In this document: positions 1 to 5,113 of the stretch, one piece after another
Numbering within the stretch: the stretch's first letter is position 1
Layout: the number at the start of each line of letters is the position of its first letter
From: Deltaproteobacteria bacterium
GTDB taxonomy: Bacteria > Myxococcota_A > Polyangia > HGW-17
DNA length: 5,113 bases
Reading direction: 5' to 3'
Assembly (NCBI GenBank): GCA_003249585.1
Contig: QKIM01000481.1
Coordinates: 1 to 5,113 of the forward strand
Program-made: the position numbers and the translations under genes
Notes under the pieces: model-generated
The model's input: the letters and a program-made list of their open reading frames with translations, nothing else
What the model was told of the DNA's origin: nothing
The model's database searches: none

Positions 1-57
1 GGCGCTGCCGGAGCGGGCACTGCACCTGACAGGGATCCCACAGGAGCCCAGGGGGGC

Positions 58-1602
58 TCAGCGGCACTGGGAGAACACCACCTTACCTCGGAGCGTCACC
101 GTCTCCTTTTTCCCCCGATACCGCCTGGAGGGCAGAAGAGTGGCGGTGCAGTCCAGGGAGAGGGTCCCGGCCAACGACACCTCCCGTTTGGTACGGGAGC
201 GGTTGGAGTAGGAGAAGGCGAGTGTGCTGCAGGCCGGCGTTTCCCCTCGAGCCTCGGAGGATGCGATGCTGGCGGAGAATCTGCGCAGCAGCGAGAAGTG
301 GGCGGAGGCGTGGGCCTCCCTGATGGGGATGGCCACGGTGCTGCCCTGCCCGGTGCCTGTCCTGAGCAGGATTCGTCCCGTGGAGGGGTTGAAGACGCAG
401 GAGACGAAGTCCAGTCGGGTGTCCCCCTTTTCGGAGACGATGGTGAGAGCGCCCTTGACCCTTGAGGCCGCCGCCCGTGCCGAGGGCTCCTCCCATTCGC
501 TGTTGTCTTCGGCGGTGAGGCTCATGCGCTGCTCGAGGCGATCCCTCAGCCCCAGCCTGGAGAGGAGCGTGAGCCCGATGACGGCGACCCCCACGAAGAA
601 GAGTCCGAGGAGGAGCCGCCCCCTCAGCCGCCCGGCTCTGGCTGCCCGACGTGCTTCCCATTCTCGCTCCGTCATCTCCACCTGAAGATTCAGGCGCTCC
701 TGCTCTCGAGTCAGGTAGTCATCGGCGGGGGGGGCCGGTGGCGGAAGGAGCTGCACCGACGCTTCGTCCACCTGGAGGAGAGCCCACCACGGCTGCACCG
801 GCTCGGGGTTCCCCGTGGCCCCGGTGAGCGAGGAGGACACAACGACACGGGCATCACAGAAATCACAGCTGGTCAGGCGGCCGGTGACCGGTGGGGACAG
901 CGTTCCGCCGCACTTGGGACAGATCAGGGCCGTGGCGCTGGAGGGTATCTCCGCGTCCCCGTCAATTTGCAGAGTCCCCTCCCGGTGTTCCGGGGCCACC
1001 GCCAGAAGGACCTCCGGGAGCGCCGTCGCCCCCTGGGGGAGGAGGTAGGCCGACTGCGCACCACAGCCGCCGCAGCGCAGTGAACCCCGCCCGGCTTCAA
1101 GCGCGGCAAGGGAGAGGGGGGTCCGGCACGACTCACACAGCGGAGCGCCCGGGGCAACGGAGACACGGTACGTTGTCCCCCAGGCGGCCTGGGTCAACTT
1201 GATCTCGCACGAGGAGATCCCCGTAAACCGCAGCTGGTCGTAAGCCTCCATGGACAACGTCGCACCGAGCGCGGTCCACGCGGGGGAGTCCACCGCCGGT
1301 CGGGAGTCTCCGGTGAAGGAGAGGAGCTGCCTGAAGACGGCGGTCAGTTCCTTGAGATCCCGTGGAGCGAGGGCGTGTTCCATGCCGCAGTAGTCGCACC
1401 GGACATGGCCGGACAGCTCCAGTCGGTTGAGGGGAACAGGGAAGCTGCAACCGCTGCAGGTGAATTCCACGCTGAGGAGCCCCCATTTTCGCCCCGGCGA
1501 CGGGTCGCTGGTCGCTGGGAGGCGGTGATAATCTCCCTGGCAGGCCGGGCACTGGTGTTTGTTGCTGGCGGCGATGCGGCCGCAATGGGGGCAGATTTTC
1601 AT
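58..1602 (-). CDS. Membrane protein with four cytoplasmic zinc ribbons and a periplasmic four-cysteine domain, function unknown
   Basis: I do not recognise a named family. The 514-residue product has eight CxxC knuckles forming four zinc ribbons: C4/C7 with C18/C21, C49/C52 with C69/C72, C156/C159 with C177/C180, and C228/C231 with C246/C249. A proline-rich linker (287-292) follows, then a charged helix (about 295-322) and one transmembrane segment (about 330-347). Six arginines at 318-329 precede this segment, so the positive-inside rule puts the ribbons in the cytoplasm and residues 350-514 in the periplasm. The distal part looks beta-rich and contains C402, C458, C485 and C513, enough for two disulfides. 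No catalytic motif is visible. The ATG at 1602 is secure because the first zinc knuckle begins at residue 4. The gene lies 10 bases behind the lipoprotein gene and probably shares its transcript. By general knowledge, such ribbons serve protein or nucleic-acid binding; the partner here is unknown. Confidence 0.88.
   Translation of the reverse strand: MKICPHCGRIAASNKHQCPACQGDYHRLPATSDPSPGRKWGLLSVEFTCSGCSFPVPLNRLELSGHVRCDYCGMEHALAPRDLKELTAVFRQLLSFTGDSRPAVDSPAWTALGATLSMEAYDQLRFTGISSCEIKLTQAAWGTTYRVSVAPGAPLCESCRTPLSLAALEAGRGSLRCGGCGAQSAYLLPQGATALPEVLLAVAPEHREGTLQIDGDAEIPSSATALICPKCGGTLSPPVTGRLTSCDFCDARVVVSSSLTGATGNPEPVQPWWALLQVDEASVQLLPPPAPPADDYLTREQERLNLQVEMTEREWEARRAARAGRLRGRLLLGLFFVGVAVIGLTLLSRLGLRDRLEQRMSLTAEDNSEWEEPSARAAASRVKGALTIVSEKGDTRLDFVSCVFNPSTGRILLRTGTGQGSTVAIPIREAHASAHFSLLRRFSASIASSEARGETPACSTLAFSYSNRSRTKREVSLAGTLSLDCTATLLPSRRYRGKKETVTLRGKVVFSQCR
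562..615 (-). other. Single transmembrane helix of the zinc-ribbon protein
   Basis: Residues 330-347 are an uninterrupted run of Leu, Gly, Phe, Val, Ala, Ile and Thr. Arginines at 318, 319, 322, 325, 327 and 329 precede it. The arrangement predicts the N-terminal half inside and the C-terminal 165 or so residues outside the inner membrane. There is no N-terminal signal peptide, so this helix is the only visible targeting signal. Confidence 0.85.
856..1593 (-). other. Four-module zinc-ribbon array (residues 4-249)
   Basis: Four CxxC...CxxC modules have inter-knuckle spacings of 10, 16, 17 and 14 residues. Modules 2-4 resemble one another (knuckle, a short beta/loop segment, second knuckle ending in CG or CD), which suggests internal duplication. 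Module 1 is a compact N-terminal ribbon of the kind often found at the start of membrane-anchored bacterial proteins. All 16 ligand cysteines are intact. The one extra cysteine in this half is C132, between modules 2 and 3. Zinc as the ligand is inferred from the spacing. Confidence 0.85.
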
Positions 1603-1612
1603 GGCGTCGGGT

Positions 1613-1621
1613 TCACCTCTT
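1613..1621 (-). promoter_or_regulatory. Ribosome binding site embedded in the end of the upstream gene
   Basis: On the minus strand the sequence AAGAGGTGA spans the last two codons and the stop of the lipoprotein gene. GAGGTG ends 11 bases before the ATG at 1602, slightly longer than the usual 5-9. No better purine-rich site lies closer. The placement suggests that ribosomes finishing the lipoprotein expose or hand over to the next start, which is translational coupling. Confidence 0.65.
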
Positions 1622-4600
1622 CCGGGTCGATGGACGGCGTCGGGGATGGTGCCTGGTCCCGGGACGGCGACGTGGGGTGGTCTTTACCAGGCGGGCCCTG
1701 TAGGCATCAAGCATGCGGCAGGAGACCTTCATCCCCATCTTGCACGATTTCATGAGAAACGTAACGGCTTTTTCGAGGTCAGCGGCGGTGGCCCCCCGTC
1801 CACCGAGGGTGACGGCCAGGGCGTGGCATCCCCCTGCGAAGCCGAGACGGCATGCCTTCGTAAAGCGCTTCATGGCCATGGGCCGGCCACCGAAGCGGGG
1901 AGAGCCACGCAACATATCGAGGAGATAAACGTTTCCGGCGTTGTTGCACGCCTCGGCATGGCCGGCACGACACGCCATCTCGTAATAGAAGAGGGCCTTG
2001 GGGAGATCCCTGAAACGAGGCGCCCGCTCATGGACCCACCCGAGGTTGTTGCAGCCGACTGCGTATCCGCGGTCACAGGCCAGTTTGTAATATTTGTGGG
2101 CCAGGACCGGACTCTTCGGGATCCCGGCTCCGTTGAAGTTACGGGCTCCGAAACCGACACAGGAGGGGATGTGCCCGGCTTTGCAGGCCGTCAGCAGCAG
2201 TCCCGCTGCAGCACGAGGATCGGCGGCAAAGGGCTTCATGCCGCTCATCACATGGGACCAGGACACGCAGCCCATGATGTTTCCCCCTGAACACTGACGG
2301 GCCAGATGTTTTCTGACAGTCCCCGGAGCCCCGCTCACCATGGCCCAGAACCTGCACGCGTGGGCACTGCCTCTGAAGCAGACCGGGCGCACGAGGGCGA
2401 CTGCGTCGGCCTTCCCCTTTTCGGGGGCTGTACGGTAGAGGTGATTCGCGAGCGTGAGGCAGCTGTCTGCGTGGTCCAGGACGGAGCACCCGTGGCTCAT
2501 AAGCTTGAAGGCCGTCTCCCCACTGCGGGGGATGTTCCTTCCCTCGGCGAAGCGCAGGGCCGCCTCAAAGCAGGCCTCACCGTCGCCGCCTCCGCAGGCC
2601 TTGACCAGTGCCTGGGCGGCCGGGATATGCTGGCCCGCTGCATCGTGACGTGACGCGAGCCAACGACACGATGGCGTGAAGCCACGCTCACAGGCCGTCT
2701 CCAGGGATTTCAGCGCGGCGTCGCTTTCCCCGGGCTTTTTTGTGGCGAGGCGATGAAGGGCCAGATGGTGGCAGCCGAAGGGGACCCTGGCCTCGCAGGC
2801 CGAGGTGAGCAGCCGTATCCCATGCTCCACGCTCCGGGAGACCCCCAGCCCCTTCAGATACAGATGTCCCAGCCGCGCGAAGGCGGTATTCTTGAGGAAG
2901 AGACTCCCCTCGTCCGTCCCTTTTTCGGCGCCGGCCTTCTCATAGAGCCTGGCGGCCTGCCGGAGGTCACGGAGCACATGTTCCCCCTGCTCGTAAATCG
3001 TCCCCAGCTTCAGACAGGAGCCGAGGAGCTTGTGCTCACAGGCCTGCGTGAGGACGCGAACAGCCTCGTTGGAGCGGCCCAGCTCCAGGAGGACGTCGGC
3101 CCGGGCATCACAGCTCTTCGTGTCGTCGTCATCACAGCCCAGCGTGAAGAAGCCGAGAGCACGAAGACGGTCGGGAGCCTTGACCACGTCCGGATTGAGG
3201 TTGCCGTTTCCCGCTCCGAAGCAGACGGCGGAGTATCCCCAGGCGCAGGCCTGCTCGAAGGCCTTGAGCCGCTCGAGGGTCGCGATCTTTTGCTGCTGCC
3301 CCAGGGTCAGGCAGCCTCCTGGCCGGCCGTGGCTGCAGGCGCCCCGCACCATGGCCAGATACCGGGAAAAATACGTGGGGGCATAGGGATTGAGCTTCTT
3401 GTGGTTCATGATCGTGAGGTAGCAGGTGAAGCAGCCTGCCTCGGCACACCCCCGGGGCATTCCAGCGTTGCAGGCGGTCTCATAGAGCCTGGATTTCTCT
3501 CCGAGGACCGTGAGGACCTCTCCGGCGTTGAGCAGCCTCGCCGCCTTGATGCACGCCTGGGGCTCCCCGGCGGAGCAGGAACGGCGGAAGATGGCCACAG
3601 CCAGCGCGCGCTCCTTCATGGCCAGGGTGCCGACCCTGGCGCCCCCCTTCTTCGACATCAGAAGATCGACCATGAGCGCGGTGGCGTTGGCCAGGTGCAG
3701 CATGCCCCTGGCCGTGAGCGCCCGGGGGAGACCGCGGGCGACGTGGGGGGAGAGCCTTCGGATGGCGGCCTGCACCGTGGCCAGGTCCCCTTTCCTGCGG
3801 GCGAGGGATCCCGTGACGGCGAGGATGCAGACATCGGCGGCTCCGCTGCGGCAGGCTGCGTCCAGCGCCTGGACTCCATCCTTGTCGGGGGAGCGCAGGT
3901 ATCTCAAGACCGCGGTGGCGGGATCTCCGGTCTGGGGAGGTGTGGCGGGGACCGCCCCATGTCCGGAAAGGAAGGTGGCCAGCGCGGTGGGGAGGCTCAC
4001 CTCCCCCCGAAGCATCCGCGCGGGAAACGCGTCGGTGAGGGAGAAGACCTCCCACCGGACCCGACGCCCGAGGAGGGTGGGGACCAGCAGGTAATGGGCG
4101 TCCCGACTCCACAGGAGGCTGCGGTCCACCGTGGAGAAGGGGACCAGATCCCACAGGAGCGCACCGACATCGCGATGGTGGATGAGCTTGAGCCTTCTTC
4201 GCCCCTCGGAGCGCAGGATCGCATCCTCCACGAGCTGGGAGAGGAGCTGCGCCCCCATGGACGGGGTCCTGACGAGGGGGGCGGTGACGACGGCGACCTT
4301 GGCCCAGGGGGGAAGCGCCTTCTCAAGCTGCTGAACGAGGGCCTCAAACGGCCGCAGCCTGTCCCCCGTTGATGCACACCGACTCCATGCGTGGACCTGT
4401 CCCTTGACCATGCAGGCGCGGATGGTGCGGCAATCACTGGAGAGCTGCAACGCCCTGTCCAGATAGGCGCGAAAGCTGGTGGCGCGGGGTACGGCCCTGC
4501 CCTCAACGATGTCGGGCCACAGCCCATCGGCACGCCGCCACAGCTTGAGGAGCCTCGCTTTCGAGTTGGCCATGCTCTTGAGCCCATCTTCCCGGGCAGC

Positions 4601-4747
4601 CCAGAGCGTCGCCCCGGTTCCGTGCAGGACATGGGGATCCGCCGGGGCGGCAAGAGGCGTTGTGCAGCGGGGCAGCCTGGTGCCGGGGGTGGTCCGGCAT
4701 GCGGCGAGGGTCGCGAGGATGGCGAACAGGGTGAGGTGGGTTTTCAC
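1613..4747 (-). CDS. Cysteine-rich Sel1-repeat lipoprotein with a FlgO/LpoB-like N-terminal domain
   Basis: The 1044-residue precursor begins with a short lipoprotein signal ending in the lipobox LAAC (C17). The regions that follow are a helical N-terminal part (about 40-145) with C106, C112 and C124, an alpha/beta domain (about 148-255), a solenoid of about 20 Sel1-like units (299-1010), and an Arg-rich tail (1025-1044). Sel1 signatures are clear, for example ARLGHLYLKGLGVSRSVEHG at 624-643. Most units carry C-x7-C, the disulfide pattern known from Helicobacter Hcp proteins, so the repeats probably sit outside the cytoplasm. Family knowledge suggests a protein-binding scaffold; the partner is unknown. 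No catalytic residues are apparent. The GTG start is supported by AAGGAG six bases upstream and by the signal peptide directly after it. At more than 1000 residues it is long for a Sel1 protein. It is probably co-transcribed with the downstream zinc-ribbon gene. Confidence 0.9.
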   Translation of the reverse strand: MKTHLTLFAILATLAACRTTPGTRLPRCTTPLAAPADPHVLHGTGATLWAAREDGLKSMANSKARLLKLWRRADGLWPDIVEGRAVPRATSFRAYLDRALQLSSDCRTIRACMVKGQVHAWSRCASTGDRLRPFEALVQQLEKALPPWAKVAVVTAPLVRTPSMGAQLLSQLVEDAILRSEGRRRLKLIHHRDVGALLWDLVPFSTVDRSLLWSRDAHYLLVPTLLGRRVRWEVFSLTDAFPARMLRGEVSLPTALATFLSGHGAVPATPPQTGDPATAVLRYLRSPDKDGVQALDAACRSGAADVCILAVTGSLARRKGDLATVQAAIRRLSPHVARGLPRALTARGMLHLANATALMVDLLMSKKGGARVGTLAMKERALAVAIFRRSCSAGEPQACIKAARLLNAGEVLTVLGEKSRLYETACNAGMPRGCAEAGCFTCYLTIMNHKKLNPYAPTYFSRYLAMVRGACSHGRPGGCLTLGQQQKIATLERLKAFEQACAWGYSAVCFGAGNGNLNPDVVKAPDRLRALGFFTLGCDDDDTKSCDARADVLLELGRSNEAVRVLTQACEHKLLGSCLKLGTIYEQGEHVLRDLRQAARLYEKAGAEKGTDEGSLFLKNTAFARLGHLYLKGLGVSRSVEHGIRLLTSACEARVPFGCHHLALHRLATKKPGESDAALKSLETACERGFTPSCRWLASRHDAAGQHIPAAQALVKACGGGDGEACFEAALRFAEGRNIPRSGETAFKLMSHGCSVLDHADSCLTLANHLYRTAPEKGKADAVALVRPVCFRGSAHACRFWAMVSGAPGTVRKHLARQCSGGNIMGCVSWSHVMSGMKPFAADPRAAAGLLLTACKAGHIPSCVGFGARNFNGAGIPKSPVLAHKYYKLACDRGYAVGCNNLGWVHERAPRFRDLPKALFYYEMACRAGHAEACNNAGNVYLLDMLRGSPRFGGRPMAMKRFTKACRLGFAGGCHALAVTLGGRGATAADLEKAVTFLMKSCKMGMKVSCRMLDAYRARLVKTTPRRRPGTRHHPRRRPSTRKR
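1616..1675 (-). repeat. Arginine-rich tail of two tandem decapeptides
   Basis: Residues 1025-1034 (PRRRPGTRHH) and 1035-1044 (PRRRPSTRKR) are tandem copies matching at seven of ten positions. Nine arginines, one lysine and two histidines occur in 20 residues, with no acidic residue. The tail follows the last Sel1 unit and runs to the stop codon. It could bind LPS, peptidoglycan or another polyanion; this is inference. Confidence 0.75.
1718..3853 (-). repeat. About 20 Sel1-like repeat units (36-residue period) with C-x7-C pairs
   Basis: The first cysteines of the pairs lie at residues 299, 391, 426, 471, 501, 538, 570, 651, 686, 718, 754, 790, 819, 855, 891, 926, 966 and 1002. Seventeen pairs are exactly C-x7-C, and the one at 754/763 is C-x8-C. 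Two further units fit the period but lack both cysteines: V336/L344 and G606/G614. Successive spacings are mostly 29-40 residues, with insertions of about 10-19 after 336, 426 and 606. The consensus is A-C-x-x-G-x-x-x-x-C followed by a hydrophobic helix. These are protein repeats; the DNA copies have diverged strongly. Confidence 0.88.
3983..4306 (-). other. Probable FlgO/CsgG/LpoB-like alpha/beta domain (residues ~148-255)
   Basis: The segment opens with a beta strand (KVAVVTAPLV), then a helix (MGAQLLSQLVEDAILRS), a strand plus helix (RLKLIHHRDVGALLWDL), and two strands (HYLLVPTLL and WEVFSLTD). It ends with a strand after PARML. This order matches envelope lipoproteins of the FlgO, CsgG, LpoB and TolB-N type. 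In those, the first strand reads like 'vaV..f', a helix is followed by 'R.dl..ll', and 'ad.lv.G' precedes 'l.l.d..tg'. The assignment rests on pattern resemblance only. Confidence 0.45.
4697..4747 (-). other. Lipoprotein signal peptide and lipobox
   Basis: Residues 1-17 have one lysine at position 2, a hydrophobic core (LTLFAILATL) and the lipobox L14-A15-A16-C17. Signal peptidase II would cleave before C17, which would then be lipidated. The residue after the cysteine is Arg, not the Asp of the Lol-avoidance signal, so sorting to the outer membrane is plausible. That rule comes from Escherichia coli and may not hold here. Confidence 0.85.
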
Positions 4748-4753
4748 GGTCGG

Positions 4754-4759
4754 CTCCTT
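4754..4759 (-). promoter_or_regulatory. Ribosome binding site of the lipoprotein gene
   Basis: AAGGAG on the minus strand lies six bases before the GTG at 4747. This strong match fixes the GTG as the start, since no ATG in frame would give the lipoprotein signal peptide. Confidence 0.85.
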
Positions 4760-4774
4760 GAATGAGGTATGGGA

Positions 4775-4803
4775 AGGATACGATCAAATCCGTGGCAGCG
4801 CAA
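4775..4803 (-). promoter_or_regulatory. Candidate sigma70-type promoter of the two-gene unit
   Basis: On the minus strand TTGCGC (4798-4803) and TATCCT (4775-4780) are separated by exactly 17 bases. The -35 matches TTGACA at three of six positions and the -10 matches TATAAT at four of six. A start near 4768 would give a leader of about 20 bases that includes the ribosome binding site. Promoters in GC-rich bacteria are hard to call by eye, so this is only a candidate. Confidence 0.35.
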
Positions 4804-4810
4804 CCGTGGC
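4790..4810 (-). promoter_or_regulatory. GCCACGG direct repeat around the candidate -35 box
   Basis: Two identical 7-base copies of GCCACGG (minus strand) lie at 4804-4810 and 4790-4796, separated by 7 bases that contain the TTGCGC box. A 14-base period is not a full helical turn multiple. The identity and position relative to the promoter candidate suggest a regulator site, but chance is possible in GC-rich DNA. Confidence 0.25.
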
Positions 4811-4839
4811 GGGGCGTCGGCGCAGGGCCAGGCATGAGA

Positions 4840-4860
4840 CCGCCGGCGACTGTCCGGCGG
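4840..4860 (-). terminator. GC hairpin after the receiver gene, possible weak terminator
   Basis: CCGCCGG (4840-4846) and CCGGCGG (4854-4860) form a perfect 7-bp GC-only stem with a 7-base loop, 13 bases past the receiver stop codon. On the minus strand it is followed by TCTCATG, not a true T-tract, so intrinsic termination would be inefficient. It may instead stabilise the 3' end of the message. Confidence 0.4.
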
Positions 4861-4873
4861 GTGTCGGTGGCGG

Positions 4874-5113
4874 TCAGATCCGCTGGAGGTACCTGGCGAG
4901 CAGGATGACCAACTCTTCCTTGGTGAGGTGTTTGGCGATGTATCCGTCCATCCCCGCGACGAAACAGAGCTCCCTGTCTTCCGGGAAGGCGTGGGCGGTG
5001 AGGGCGATGACGGGGATGGCCGCGATCCCCTGGGACTCCTCACGCTCACGGATTCGACGAGTGGCCTCATACCCGTCCATGACAGGCATCTGGCAGTCCA
5101 TGAGGATGAGATC
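4874..5113 (-). CDS. C-terminal part of a response-regulator receiver domain (partial; probably hybrid histidine kinase)
   Basis: Only the last 79 codons are in the window; the frame is open to the right edge. The visible part begins DLILMDCQMPVMDGYEATRR, with the phospho-acceptor aspartate at fragment residue 6. The switch threonine follows in ALTAHA (T39) and the conserved lysine in YIAKH (K61). The domain would take a phosphoryl group from a histidine kinase. The DCQMPVMDGYEATRRIR style and the stop right after the last helix, with no DNA-binding or HPt domain, are typical of receivers at the end of hybrid sensor kinases. A stand-alone CheY-like regulator cannot be excluded. One oddity is that the residue after the conserved lysine is His (CAC) in place of the usual proline. 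A 126-base gap and a hairpin separate it from the lipoprotein gene. Confidence 0.88.
   Translation of the reverse strand, partial: DLILMDCQMPVMDGYEATRRIREREESQGIAAIPVIALTAHAFPEDRELCFVAGMDGYIAKHLTKEELVILLARYLQRI

Noticed and set aside
1..57. Possible terminator or start of another gene downstream of the zinc-ribbon gene
   Set aside because: There is a GGGATCCC palindrome without a loop and no T-tract. A GTG in the region has no ribosome binding site and too few codons to judge. Nothing here can be supported.
1559..2290. Plus-strand open frame across the junction of the two main genes
   Set aside because: It spans two well-supported minus-strand genes, has no recognisable domain and is best explained as a shadow frame.
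1718..3853. Periodic repeats considered as a CRISPR array or DNA tandem repeat
   Set aside because: The periodicity is at the protein level (36 residues). The DNA of the units is diverged, and there are no identical repeats with unique spacers.
1718..3853. TPR rather than Sel1 repeats
   Set aside because: The units average 36 residues, carry the LG-x-x-Y-x-x-G-x-G-V signature in several copies and have the paired cysteines. These features favour Sel1/Hcp-type repeats over 34-residue TPRs.
2753..4372. Long plus-strand open frame (539 codons) opposite the lipoprotein gene
   Set aside because: Its translation is low-complexity and rich in Gly, Glu, Pro and Arg with no domain. It mirrors the codon structure of the minus-strand gene, as expected for an antisense shadow in GC-rich coding DNA. 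The minus-strand frame has a signal peptide, repeats and a ribosome binding site.
4748..4873. Small RNA or small gene in the intergenic gap
   Set aside because: The gap has no open frame with a ribosome binding site. The only structure is the short hairpin near the receiver stop, which is adequately described as a 3'-end hairpin.

Overview
The window is GC-rich bacterial DNA. All three genes I can support lie on the minus strand. Read in transcription order (right to left), they are the tail of a two-component receiver domain, a 1044-residue cysteine-rich Sel1-repeat lipoprotein, and a 514-residue membrane protein carrying four zinc ribbons. The lipobox and the positive-inside membrane helix suggest a Gram-negative cell. 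A large repeat lipoprotein next to a hybrid-kinase-type receiver would fit a myxobacterium or related 'deltaproteobacterial' lineage. That placement comes from general style, not from any diagnostic gene.

Layout: 4874-5113 is the last 79 codons of a receiver domain, cut by the right edge. A 126-base gap (4748-4873) separates it from the next gene. This gap holds a GC-only hairpin just past the receiver stop, a plausible sigma70-type promoter (TTGCGC-17-TATCCT) and two direct copies of GCCACGG placed around the -35 box. The lipoprotein gene (1613-4747) starts at a GTG with a good AAGGAG site. Its product has a 17-residue lipoprotein signal, a helical N-terminal region, a probable FlgO/CsgG/LpoB-like alpha/beta domain, about 20 Sel1-like units of roughly 36 residues, and an arginine-rich tail made of two tandem decapeptides. 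After 10 bases comes the zinc-ribbon gene (58-1602). Its Shine-Dalgarno sequence is formed by the last codons and stop of the lipoprotein gene. Bases 1-57 show nothing I can assign.

The lipoprotein and the zinc-ribbon protein look like a translationally coupled two-gene unit. One product would be a disulfide-laddered solenoid anchored to a membrane on the periplasmic or outer side. The other spans the inner membrane, with metal-binding modules in the cytoplasm and a four-cysteine domain in the periplasm. A joint role in the envelope is an inference from this arrangement. No enzymatic domain is visible in either, and I do not recognise a named system.
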